From positions 6,623,001 through 6,687,000 of the forward strand of contig NZ_CP030038.1 in NCBI RefSeq assembly GCF_015291725.1: a DNA stretch of 64,000 nucleotides. The letters are read 5' to 3'. A program made the position numbers and the translations under genes. Below are positions 25,457-35,310 of the stretch, piece after piece. This DNA comes from Bradyrhizobium sp. CCBAU 51765. GTDB lineage: Bacteria; Pseudomonadota; Alphaproteobacteria; Rhizobiales; Xanthobacteraceae. Position 1 is the stretch's first letter, and each line of letters opens with the position of its first letter. A model generated the notes under the pieces. That model worked only from the letters and a program-made list of their open reading frames with translations. It ran no database searches and was not told the origin of the DNA.

Positions 25457-27156
25457 TCGGCCGCTTCCTTGAACTCGTCAGGGAAATATTTGATCACGGA
25501 GGACAGCGGATTCGATGCCGCCTGTCCGAGCCCGCAGATGGAGGCATCGCGCATCGCCTGGCTCAATTCTTCGAGCAAGGCACGGTTCCAGACCGGCTTC
25601 TGCATCAGCAGCGCTGCCTTCTGGGTTCCGACCCGGCACGGCGTGCACTGGCCGCAGCTCTCGTCCTCGAAGAACTTCATCAGGTTCAGCGCCGCCGCAC
25701 GCACGCTGTCCTTTTGCGACAGGATCACGATCGCGGCCGATCCGATGAAGCAGCCGTATTTCTCCAGCGTGCCGAAATCGAGCGGAATGTCGTCCATCGA
25801 CGCCGGCAGAATGCCGCCGGACGCGCCGCCCGGAAGATAGGCGTAGAACTGATGGCCATCGGCCATGCCGCCGCAATATTTCTCGATCAGCTCACGCACG
25901 GTGATGCCGGCGGGCGCGAGCTTCATGCCGGGATTCTTCACGCGCCCGGAGACCGAGAAGCTGCGCAGACCGTGACGCTCGTGGCGGCCATGGCCCTTCC
26001 ACCAGTCGGCGCCCTTCTCGACGATGTCGCGCACCCACCACAACGTCTCGATGTTGTTGATCAGCGTCGGCAGGCCGAACAGGCCGACCTGGAACGGATA
26101 AGGCGGCTTGTGCCGGGGCAGGCCACGCTTGCCCTCGATGCTTTCGAGCAGCGAGGATTCCTCGCCGCAGATGTAGGCGCCGGCGCCGCGCCGCATGTGC
26201 AGCGTCGGGCCGCCCGGCGGCAGCTTTGCGATCTCGCGCTGGAGGATCTCGCGTGCGGCCGGATACTCGTCGCGCAGATAGATGTAGACGTCGGAGGCCT
26301 GGACCACATGCGCGCCGATCAGCATGCCCTCGATGAAACGATGCGGATCGGTTTCCAGATAGTAGCGGTCCTTGAACGTGCCGGGCTCGCCCTCGTCGCC
26401 GTTGATCGCCATCAGCCGCGGGCCGGGCTCGCCGAGCACCGCGCGCCATTTGCGCCCCGTCGGGAAGCCGGCCCCACCGAGGCCGCGCAGCGAGGCGTCG
26501 TCGAGCGCCTTCAGCAGATCGTCCTTCGACAGCTCGCCCGAGCGCACGCGACCCAGCAGCCTGTAGCCGCCGCCGGCGACATAGGCGTCGTAGTCGACAT
26601 ATTCGGGCAGATGCGCGTGGGTGTCGCCGGCCTTTGCCACCGCCATCACATTGGCGACGGTGGCGTGATCGACGAAGTTGTGACCGACCTCGGCAGCGGG
26701 TGCGGTGTCGCAGCGGCCGACGCAGGGCGCGCGCACGACGCGGATACCGGGACCTGACGCGCTCTGCAGGTCCTCGAGCAGCTTCTCGCCGCCGAGCATC
26801 GCGCAGGTCAGCGAATCGCAGACGCGGATCGTCAGCGGCGCAACGTCAGGCTCGCCCTCCTTCACCACGTCGAAATGCGCGTAGAACGTCGCGGTCTCGA
26901 ACACTTCGGCGAAGGCGAGCTTCATCTCGTCGGCGAGCGCCGCCAGATGCGCAGCCGAGATCTGGTGGTACTTGTCCTGGATCAGGTGCAGATATTCGAT
27001 CAGCAGATCGCGCCGCCGCGGCCTGTCGCCGAGCAGCTGCTCGATCTCGTGCGCGGCGGTGGGATCGACCTGCCGCCCCTTGGGCGTGGCCTTGGCGCGC
27101 CGACGTCCCTCACCGGGATGCTCGAAAGGGCGGACCTCATGCACGTCGTGGCTCAT
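25453..27156 (-). CDS. fdsB: NAD-dependent formate dehydrogenase, fused gamma-beta subunit
   Basis: 567 residues. Residues 1 to about 190 match NuoE/FdsG (2Fe-2S Cys in CDSLTCAMLGG near 113 and CVGRCDTAP near 145), the rest matches NuoF/FdsB: GLGGAGFPTGRKW (FMN/NADH) near 225, NGDEGEPGTFKDRYY, GAGAYICGEESSLLESIEGK near 318, and the 4Fe-4S motif ESCGQCTPCRVGT near 495. In Cupriavidus-type fds operons these are two proteins; here they are one chain. Transfers electrons from FdsA to NAD. First gene of the fdsGB-A operon. A sigma-54-like site lies about 50 bp upstream. Confidence 0.95.
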   Translation of the reverse strand: MSHDVHEVRPFEHPGEGRRRAKATPKGRQVDPTAAHEIEQLLGDRPRRRDLLIEYLHLIQDKYHQISAAHLAALADEMKLAFAEVFETATFYAHFDVVKEGEPDVAPLTIRVCDSLTCAMLGGEKLLEDLQSASGPGIRVVRAPCVGRCDTAPAAEVGHNFVDHATVANVMAVAKAGDTHAHLPEYVDYDAYVAGGGYRLLGRVRSGELSKDDLLKALDDASLRGLGGAGFPTGRKWRAVLGEPGPRLMAINGDEGEPGTFKDRYYLETDPHRFIEGMLIGAHVVQASDVYIYLRDEYPAAREILQREIAKLPPGGPTLHMRRGAGAYICGEESSLLESIEGKRGLPRHKPPYPFQVGLFGLPTLINNIETLWWVRDIVEKGADWWKGHGRHERHGLRSFSVSGRVKNPGMKLAPAGITVRELIEKYCGGMADGHQFYAYLPGGASGGILPASMDDIPLDFGTLEKYGCFIGSAAIVILSQKDSVRAAALNLMKFFEDESCGQCTPCRVGTQKAALLMQKPVWNRALLEELSQAMRDASICGLGQAASNPLSSVIKYFPDEFKEAAE

Positions 27157-27204
27157 CGATTCGTCTCGATCTCGTCTTTTGGAACGGCTCCAGTCTTAGC
27201 CTCT

Positions 27205-27220
27205 GGCATGCCAGATGCCA
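27205..27220 (-). promoter_or_regulatory. Possible sigma-54 promoter of the fds operon
   Basis: On the minus strand TGGCATCTGGCATGCC has GG-N10-GC spacing and matches much of the sigma-54 consensus TGGCAC-N5-TTGC (ATGC instead of TTGC). It lies about 50 bp before the fdsGB start. The same bases also form part of a palindrome (GGCATGCC), so the match could be chance. Confidence 0.4.
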
Positions 27221-27387
27221 AGAAAAATGTCATGTTCACGGAAGCAGTTAAGCGCGGCCCAAGGCCAACCATGATTGCTGCCTGAACACGGCCTTGCGCT
27301 TGTCACAACGCGCCTGATGACAGAACGAAGCCCGAATTGGCCTGGAGATCAATAAAGGCTTCCCATGCTGCGATAGCGAAATCGTAT

Positions 27388-27416
27388 CGCGGGAGCGCGC
27401 ATCGCGCGCTCCCGCG
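27388..27416 (-). terminator. Strong hairpin after the OFA transporter gene
   Basis: Perfect 12-bp arms CGCGGGAGCGCG (27388-27399) and CGCGCTCCCGCG (27405-27416), 5-base loop, starting 13 bp beyond the transporter stop codon. No long T-run follows on the minus strand, so termination may be partial or factor-assisted. Confidence 0.7.
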
Positions 27417-27428
27417 GTGAATGCGCGA

Positions 27429-29081
27429 TCAGAAGATCTTGACCGCGCTCTCCAGCGTCTTCCACACACCCCAGGCGAGGGGTACGCCGACGAAGGCCCA
27501 GAACAGCGCCGCCTTGGCGTCGAGACCGCCGAAGCCGATGCCGTAGGAGCCGTGCGGTCCTGCGGCGGCGGCGCTGGCGCTCGCGGCCTGGAGCTTGGCG
27601 ACGTCGGCATCGCTCATGTGCCACTTCGAGTCGACGGGCTTGATCAGGTAGTTGCAGATCAGGCCTGCGACCAGCATGGCGCAGAGGATGTACATGGTGG
27701 TGTTGTAGAGCTGGTCGCGGGGAACGCCGGCCGCGAGCTGGAACTCGCGGATGTAGTTCACCACGACCGGGCCGATGATGCCCGCGGTCGACCATGCCGT
27801 CAGCAACCGGCCGTGGATGGCGCCGACGAACTGTGTACCGAACATGTCCGCGAGATAGGCCGGCACGGTGGCGAAGCCGCCGCCATACATCGACAGGATG
27901 ATGCCGAAGCCGAGCACGAAGAGCAGCTTCGAGCCCATGGCCGCGAAGGTCGGCGCCAGCGCGTAGAGCACGATGCCGAGGATGAAGAACGTATAGTAGG
28001 TGTTCTTGCGTCCGATCTTGTCCGACAGCGAGGCCCAGAAGAACCGGCCCCCGATGTTGAACAGCGACAGCAGGCCGGCGAAGCCCGCGGCGATCGCCGC
28101 GATCTGCGCCTTCTGTCCGGCATCGAGCTGGTTGAAGCCGACGTCGGGCATGCCGATCAACTTCCCGGCGAAAATCTCCTGAAGCATCGGCGAGGCCATG
28201 CCGATCACGCCGATACCGGCGGAGACGTTGAGGCACAGCACCCACCAGATCAGCCAGAACTGCGGTGTCTTGTGCGCGTCATTCAGGTGGACGTTGTTCT
28301 TGGAGATCATCGCATTGGCCTTGACCGGTGCGGTCCAGCCCTCGGGCTGCCAGCCGGTCGGCGGAATGCGATAGCGGAACGCGCCGATCATCATGAACAC
28401 GAAGTAGATGATGCCCATCGCAACGAACGTCTCCCAGACGCCGACCGAGGTCGGGCTCTTGAAGTAGTTCATCAGGAGATTCGCCAGCGGCGCACCGATC
28501 ATGGCACCGCCGCCAAAGCCCATGATGGCCATGCCGGTCGCCATGCCGCGGCGATCCGGAAACCATTTCACCAGCGTCGACACCGGCGAGATGTAGCCGA
28601 GGCCAAGACCGACGCCGCCGATCACGCCCGAGCCCAGCCACATCAGCCAGAGCTGGTGGGTGTAGATGCCGATCGCGCCGAGAAACAGGCCTCCGCACCA
28701 GCACAGAGCGGCAACGAAGCCGGCCTTGCGCGGACCGACCCGCTCGAGCCAGCCGCCCCAGATCGCGGCGGAGACGCCGAGCAGCACGAAGAACAGCGTG
28801 TACATCCAGCCCAGGCTGGCGACCTTCCAGTCGCAGCTCGTGGTGAACAGCTCCTGCCACAGCGACATGTCCGGACAGGCCTTCGGCGCCGTGATGCCGA
28901 TCGCACGCGACAGCGGAAGCCAGAATACCGAGAAGCCGTAGGCCATGCCGATGCAGAGATGGATGCACAACGCCGCCGGCGGCACCAGCCAGCGATTGAA
29001 GCCGGCCGCCGCGATCGTGCGTTCACGATCGAGGAAGCCGGAAGCACCGACCGGTGCAAGAACGGTATCGGCAGTCGTCAT
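27429..29081 (-). CDS. OFA-family oxalate/formate MFS antiporter
   Basis: 550 residues with about 12 membrane segments. Seen: RWLVPPAALCIHLCIGMAYG (first helix), WTYTLFFV-like GWMYTLFFVLLGVSAAIWGG, the A-loop WLERVGPRKAGF, GGVGLGLGYISPVSTLVKWF and PDRRGMATGMAIMGFGGGAM, the second-half loop SLSDKIGRKNTYY, and a long C-terminal Ala-rich loop plus a final helix. OxlT relatives exchange oxalate and formate; next to a formate dehydrogenase, formate import is the simplest role. Start at 29081 because GGGAGG is eight bases upstream; ATG 29087 is too close to it. Preceded by a consensus sigma-54 promoter. Confidence 0.92.
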   Translation of the reverse strand: MTTADTVLAPVGASGFLDRERTIAAAGFNRWLVPPAALCIHLCIGMAYGFSVFWLPLSRAIGITAPKACPDMSLWQELFTTSCDWKVASLGWMYTLFFVLLGVSAAIWGGWLERVGPRKAGFVAALCWCGGLFLGAIGIYTHQLWLMWLGSGVIGGVGLGLGYISPVSTLVKWFPDRRGMATGMAIMGFGGGAMIGAPLANLLMNYFKSPTSVGVWETFVAMGIIYFVFMMIGAFRYRIPPTGWQPEGWTAPVKANAMISKNNVHLNDAHKTPQFWLIWWVLCLNVSAGIGVIGMASPMLQEIFAGKLIGMPDVGFNQLDAGQKAQIAAIAAGFAGLLSLFNIGGRFFWASLSDKIGRKNTYYTFFILGIVLYALAPTFAAMGSKLLFVLGFGIILSMYGGGFATVPAYLADMFGTQFVGAIHGRLLTAWSTAGIIGPVVVNYIREFQLAAGVPRDQLYNTTMYILCAMLVAGLICNYLIKPVDSKWHMSDADVAKLQAASASAAAAGPHGSYGIGFGGLDAKAALFWAFVGVPLAWGVWKTLESAVKIF

Positions 29082-29315
29082 AAGCATTACCTCCCAGGCG
29101 CGGCCTTGCCGGCACATCGGTTTGAGACCGGTCGTGCGCGTGCTTGGCAGCCGCGCATGACTGGTCGGATTTCATGCCGAAGCGGAAGCATCCGGTGCGC
29201 ATCGCCTCGTGTGCGCCGAGCAAGCAGCCGATCGCGGGTCGTCCGTCGCCTCGCAAGCAGCGTTGTCGTGACGGCTATTGCGCCCTCATCCCCCTCAACA
29301 CCCTGTCATGAGATG

Positions 29316-29331
29316 AGCAACGCACGTGCCA
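29316..29331 (-). promoter_or_regulatory. Consensus sigma-54 promoter of the OFA transporter gene
   Basis: Minus-strand TGGCACGTGCGTTGCT matches TGGCACG-N4-TTGC(A/T) at every defined position: -24 element at 29331-29325, -12 element at 29320-29316. The start site should lie near 29305, about 220 bases before the ATG. Confidence 0.9.
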
Positions 29332-29383
29332 GAATCCGCATCGTGACGATTCAACGACTTCCCGCAACGCAATATATTGCAGG

Positions 29384-29419
29384 GGACAGAATGTCCTGGA
29401 AGCCTCGGACAAAATGTCC
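29384..29419. promoter_or_regulatory. Twin upstream activator sites for a sigma-54 activator
   Basis: GGACAGAATGTCC (29384-29396) and GGACAAAATGTCC (29407-29419), i.e. GGACA-N3-TGTCC twice, 23 bp start to start, centred about 60-85 bp upstream of the -24 element. They end two bases before the stop codon of the sensor kinase gene. Expected binding sites of the adjacent NtrC-type regulator. Confidence 0.8.
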
Positions 29420-29421
29420 AA

Positions 29422-31438
29422 TCAGGTCGCTTCCGGCAGCCACACCGTGAATGTACTTCCGGAGCCGACGCGGCTTTCGGCCGTGATCTGTCCGCCCTGG
29501 CGCTCGACCAGCGTCTGGCTGATGGAGAGGCCGAGCCCGGTGCCTTGCCGCCGCTTCGTGGTGTAGAAGGGATCGAATATCTTCTCGATCACCTCGGTGC
29601 TCATGCCGATGCCGGTATCAGTGACTTCGATGGCGACGCCTCGATGGCCGTCGCGCTCGGCATCGAAGGAGCGAAGCGTCAGGGTTCCGCCGTCCGGCAT
29701 CGCGTGGATCGCGTTGACGATGAGATTGACCAGGACCTGCTGCAGCTCGTTGCGGTTCATCAGCACGAGCCGATTGGCGCGGTCGTCCCTGACCACGCCG
29801 ATCTCGGTCTTGTTCAGAAGATGCTGCACCAGCGGCAGGCAGTCGGAGATGACGCTGGCCGGCACATGGCGCTCGACATAGCCGGCATATTCCTCCGGCC
29901 TCGCAAACTGCAGCAGCTTGGTCACGATCTGGCTGATGCGGTGAATCTGCTCGTCGAGCAGGCGGAACTCGACCTTCGCCTTGTCGGCATCGGCGCCGAA
30001 CACGCTGCGGATGACGTCGAGATTGCCCTGCATCACCGCGATCGGATTGTTGATCTCGTGGGCAACGCCGGCGGTGATCTCGCCGATCGCAGCCAGCTTC
30101 TCGGACATGATGAGCTGCTTGGTGGTGGCCTCGAGCTTGAGATTGGCGTGCTCGAGGTCCCGGGTGCGCTCCCGCACGCGGACGTTCAGCTCCTCATTCC
30201 ACTCCCGGAGCTGTCGGTCGCGTTCCTGGATCTGGTCGAGCAGGCTGTCGAGATGAACCGCGACGCGGCCGATCTCGTCACCCAGCACCGGCATCTTGGT
30301 GCGGGCGGAGAGATTCCCGCGCTCCACCTCGCTGATCGTCGCCGTGACGCGCTCCAGCGGCATGAAGATCGAGCTCGCCCAGCGCAGGAAGATCGGCACG
30401 GTCGCGGCGGTGATCGCGATGAACGCCGCGACGATGATCACCAAGGTCTGGTATTTGGCCTCGCTGAACGGCTTCTCCAGGAAACCGACATAGAGCATGC
30501 CGACGCGCTTGCCGTAACTGTCGACCAGCGGCTCGTAGGCGGAGATGTACCAGTCATTGACGACGAAGGCGCTGTCGAGCCAGGTGCGCCCCTCGCCCAG
30601 CACGGCCGAGCGCACCGCCGCCGACACGCGCGTCCCAAGCGCGCGCCGTCCCTCGAACAGGCGGACGTTGGTCGATATCCGCACGTCGTCCAGGAACAGC
30701 GTCGCGGTGCCCTGGCTGCCCTCCGGCAGGCTCGCCGCGCGATAGACGAGATCGTTGATGGTGTCGATGAATTCCAGGTTCTGGTTGAGCAGCGTGCCGC
30801 CGACCAGCGCAGCGGCGCCACCGTCGGGCAGCATCGCCCGACTCGCCGCGTGCACGACCATGCCACGCGTCTCCGTGCTGCGGTCGGTCGGCACCGCGTT
30901 CGGGGTCGGCACGAGATCCAATCGCGCGCGCTCGGCCAGGGCCGGCGAAATTGCGGCGAGTTCGTCGTTGCCGAAAATGTCGATGCCCGTCGCAGGGACC
31001 TGGCCCGACAGCGCCGAGGTGATGATCGGCCAATCACTTCTCGGTTGATGCTGCAACGGCGGCGATGAGGCCAGGACGTCGCCGCGACCGTTGGTCAGAT
31101 ACAGGAAATCGAGACCGATCTCCTTGCGGGTCTCGTCGAGCAGATCCTGCAGGGAGCCGCGCGCATCCGGCGCCAGCACCTCGTGGAAGCGGGCCGACAG
31201 GCTGAGCGCCCGGATCTGGAAACCGGTCTTTTCCAGGATGCGGGCAAGATATTGGTGGGCGATGGTGAGATCGCCGTTCACCTTGGAGATCAGGGTCGCG
31301 TCGAATTTCGCGTTCCAGCGATAGATCGCGACGCCGAGCAGGAGCGGCAGGATGACCAGCATCGGCAGCAGCGCGATCGCGAGCAGCCGGAAGCGGACGG
31401 AGCGTCCCCGCACGGGCTCGCCGCTGCGGCCGGCGGCA

Positions 31439-31446
<8 letters not shown>
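29422..31446 (-). CDS. Membrane sensor histidine kinase (Cache, HAMP, HisKA, HATPase)
   Basis: About 674 residues from the ATG at 31446, which overlaps the response-regulator gene. First membrane helix FRLLAIALLPMLVILPLLLG near residue 20; a periplasmic Cache-type sensor of about 290 residues (FVVNDWYISAYEPLVDSYGK, RVGMLYVGFLEKPF at its end); second membrane helix near 345; HAMP; coiled coil (QERDRQLREWNEELNVRVRE); H-box GEITAGVAHEINNPIAVMQG with the phospho-accepting His near 456; N-box NLIVNAIHAMPDGG; G-boxes DTGIGMS and GTGLGLSISQ. Probably senses an extracellular small carboxylate. Its stop codon abuts the activator sites of the transporter gene, so the operon faces its target. Confidence 0.93.
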
Positions 31447-32956
<1,510 letters not shown>

Positions 32957-33028
32957 TGCAGCGAAGCTACGGCCGTCCCCCCGCAGGCGCAGCATAGTCA
33001 AACGTCGCCGCCGTGAACATTCGCCTTT

Positions 33029-33262
33029 TTACGGGGCGCCGCTCTTTTCGACCAGGAACACGATGCGCGCCTCGTTGCGCTCGGTGATCTCGACCTTGTC
33101 GCCGGTCTCGCGGATCAGGTTCGGAATGTCAATCACCGACAATGGATCGGTGCAGTGAACCTCGAGCTGATCGCCCGGCTGCAAAGGCTTGAGCGCCTTG
33201 CGCGTCTTCAGGGCGGGCAGCGGGCATTTCAGTCCGGTGAGATCAAGCGTCGTTCTGGTCAT
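33029..33262 (-). CDS. tusA: TusA/SirA-family sulfur carrier protein
   Basis: 77 residues. The signature LDLTGLKCPLPALKTRKALK with CPxP (Cys near residue 13) is intact, and the rest follows the two-layer TusA fold. TusA proteins carry persulfide sulfur for tRNA thiolation and molybdenum cofactor maturation. Its place 46 bp downstream of moeA, in a cluster with fdhD, suggests a sulfur-relay role in formate dehydrogenase maturation, where FdhD needs sulfur for the bis-MGD cofactor. Start at 33262. Confidence 0.9.
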   Translation of the reverse strand: MTRTTLDLTGLKCPLPALKTRKALKPLQPGDQLEVHCTDPLSVIDIPNLIRETGDKVEITERNEARIVFLVEKSGAP

Positions 33263-33308
33263 GGCTGCAACATGGCGGGACCGGTCGATCGCGTCAACGC
33301 AAAGGCGC

Positions 33309-34565
33309 CTAGAGCAGACCGGCGTAGGACAGGAAGCCGACGTCCTGCCCCGGCTCGACATTCGTGATGTCCTCGCCGAGTTCGACGAGGCCGTCGGTCT
33401 CGACCAGCGATGACAGCAGCCCGGCCCCTTCGCGCGGAAACTTGATCGCCTCGAGCGCACCGTCCTGCGCGCGCCGCAGGGAGGCGCGCACATATTCCCG
33501 CCGGCCGGCCTTCTTCCTGTAAGTGAACGCCGCGCGCAGCGGGATGGGTGTCAACGGCTCCGGCAAGCCACCCGCGAGCGCCAACACCGTCGGTCGCACC
33601 ACATGGACGAACGTCACGAAGCTCGCGACCGGATTGCCGGGCAATCCGATCAGCGGCGTGCCGCCGATGATGCCCATCGCCACGGGACGGCCGGGCTTGA
33701 TCGCCATCCGCCACAGCACCAGCGAGCCGATGCTCTCGACCGCCGCCTTGACGTGATCCTCCTCGCCGGTCGAGACACCGCCGGTGGTGAGGATCAGGTC
33801 ATGGTGACCTGCGACCTGCTTCAAGCCGTTCGCGAGCGACGTCCGCTCGTCGCGCAGAATGCCGAGGTCGCTGACATCGCAGCCGAGCCGGCGCAGCATC
33901 GCCATCAGCATGAAGCGGTTGGAATCGAACAGCTGCGAGGCGGAGCGCGGTTCGCCAGGCGACGCCAATTCGTCGCCGGTCGAGAACACGGCGACACGGA
34001 TGCGCCTGACGACCTCGAGCCCCGTCAGGCCGAAAGCGGCGGCAAGGGCGACATGCTGCGGTCGCAAGCGTTGGCCGGCGCGGAGCGCGACGTGCCCCTG
34101 CGGAATGTCCTCGCCTGCGGGACGGACGTTGGCCCCACGCTTCAGCCCCGGCGGCAGCACGATCCTGCCGGACTCATCGATGCGGACGTCCTCCTGCATG
34201 AAGACGGTGTCCGCATCGGGCGGCATCGGCGCGCCGGTGAAGATGCGCGCGGTGTGACCGGGCCTGATCGGCGCCTGTGCAACGCCGCCGGCCTGGATGC
34301 GACCGTCGAGCGGGAACGCCCGCGCGGCGCTTTCCGGAAGGTCGGCGTTGCGCAGGGCGTACCCGTCGACGGCGGAGTTGGTGAACGGCGGCAGCGGCAA
34401 AGGTGCGGCCACGTCGCGCGCGAGCACGCGCCCGTCGGCATCGACCAGCGCCACGGCTTCGAGATCGACGATCGCGTTGACGCGCGTCGTGATGAGGCCA
34501 ACGGCTTCGTCGACCGACATCATCGGGCCGCCGAAGGCAAAGCAGTCGTCCGATAGTTGCGCCAT
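33309..34565 (-). CDS. moeA: Molybdopterin molybdenumtransferase MoeA
   Basis: 418 residues. MoeA inserts molybdate (or tungstate) into adenylylated molybdopterin. Seen: SVDEAVGLITTRV at the N-terminus, the PLPPFTNSAVDGYALR motif near 58, IFTGAPMPPDADTVFMQED near 106, VAVFSTGDELASPGE near 195, LILTTGGVSTGEEDHV near 258 and IKPGRPVAMGII and GLPGNPVASFVTF near 315. All are typical for a full-length, active-type MoeA. In one run with mobB upstream and tusA downstream. One of three MoeA-type proteins in 7 kb. Confidence 0.95.
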   Translation of the reverse strand: MAQLSDDCFAFGGPMMSVDEAVGLITTRVNAIVDLEAVALVDADGRVLARDVAAPLPLPPFTNSAVDGYALRNADLPESAARAFPLDGRIQAGGVAQAPIRPGHTARIFTGAPMPPDADTVFMQEDVRIDESGRIVLPPGLKRGANVRPAGEDIPQGHVALRAGQRLRPQHVALAAAFGLTGLEVVRRIRVAVFSTGDELASPGEPRSASQLFDSNRFMLMAMLRRLGCDVSDLGILRDERTSLANGLKQVAGHHDLILTTGGVSTGEEDHVKAAVESIGSLVLWRMAIKPGRPVAMGIIGGTPLIGLPGNPVASFVTFVHVVRPTVLALAGGLPEPLTPIPLRAAFTYRKKAGRREYVRASLRRAQDGALEAIKFPREGAGLLSSLVETDGLVELGEDITNVEPGQDVGFLSYAGLL

Positions 34566-34574
34566 GGTGCCTCG

Positions 34575-35102
34575 TCAGCGTATCGCGGCGCTCTTTGCCA
34601 CCGCTTCCTCGACCGGCATCGCCGCGCGCAGCAACAGTTCCGCGGCAGCCGCGATATCGTCGAGATGGACAGTCGGCAGCCTCGTGTCAATCGCGACGTC
34701 GCTCGCAATCCCGGCAATCCCGGGATCATCGGGAAACAGCAGCGGCTTGCCGTTGCCGGCGCGGTGCACCTCGATCTTGCGATGCGGCTCACGCTTGAAA
34801 CCCTCGACCACGACAAGATCGACAGCGGAGAGCTTGCCGAGCAGTTCCGGCAGCCGCGGCTCCGCCGCCCCGCGCAACTCGTGCATAAGGGCCCAGCGGT
34901 TCGAGGAAGCGACCAGCACTTCCGCCGCGCCGGCCTCGCGATGGCGCCAGGAATCCTTGCCGGGCACGTCGACGTCAAACTGGTGATGGGCATGCTTGAT
35001 CACGGAGATGCGCAAGCCTTGCGCATTGAAATGCGGGATCAGCCGCGTCAACAACGTGGTCTTGCCCGCACCGCTCCAGCCTGCAAGGCCGATGACTTTC
35101 AT
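34575..35102 (-). CDS. mobB: Molybdopterin-guanine dinucleotide biosynthesis protein MobB
   Basis: 175 residues. GTP-binding partner of MobA. Walker A GWSGAGKTTLLTRLIP at residue 8, then ISVIKHAHHQFDVDVPGKDS near 33 (the conserved HxHH/DxPGKDS region), VVVEGFKREPHRKIEV (Walker B type) near 100. First gene of the mobB-moeA-tusA run; its ATG follows GAAGG. A REP-like palindrome separates it from the divergent fdhD gene. Confidence 0.95.
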   Translation of the reverse strand: MKVIGLAGWSGAGKTTLLTRLIPHFNAQGLRISVIKHAHHQFDVDVPGKDSWRHREAGAAEVLVASSNRWALMHELRGAAEPRLPELLGKLSAVDLVVVEGFKREPHRKIEVHRAGNGKPLLFPDDPGIAGIASDVAIDTRLPTVHLDDIAAAAELLLRAAMPVEEAVAKSAAIR

Positions 35103-35158
35103 GCCCTTCGATCTCCGCCAATGGCTCGTCAGCTGATGGAACCCGCCGGCCTATCCCC

Positions 35159-35236
35159 GTCATTGCGGGCGGAGCGAAGCAATCCGGACTGTCGCCGCGG
35201 AAAGATTCTGGATTGCTTCGCTCCGCTCGCAATGAC
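35159..35236. repeat. REP-like inverted repeat between mobB and fdhD
   Basis: Arms of 27 bp, 35159-35185 and 35210-35236, reverse complements with a single mismatch (both contain GGAGCGAAGC or its complement GCTTCGCTCC), loop 24 bp. Same family as the palindromes near 22.5 kb by its GTCATTGCG ends. Confidence 0.85.
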
Positions 35237-35310
35237 GAGCGGAGGCATTTTGCCCATTCCAGACCATGCTTATATCGGCTTGACCCGAATGTCATGCTAA
35301 CGTCACGGCC

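Noticed and set aside
22616..25840. Open plus-strand frame of over 1000 codons opposite fdsA and fdsGB
   Set aside because: Exact antisense of two genes with clear motifs; composition (Arg/Ala/His/Asp-rich, no family pattern) is that of a GC-rich shadow frame.
27417..29450. Open plus-strand frame of about 677 codons opposite the OFA transporter
   Set aside because: Shadow frame; the minus strand has helices, loops, ribosome-binding site and promoter of a real transporter gene.
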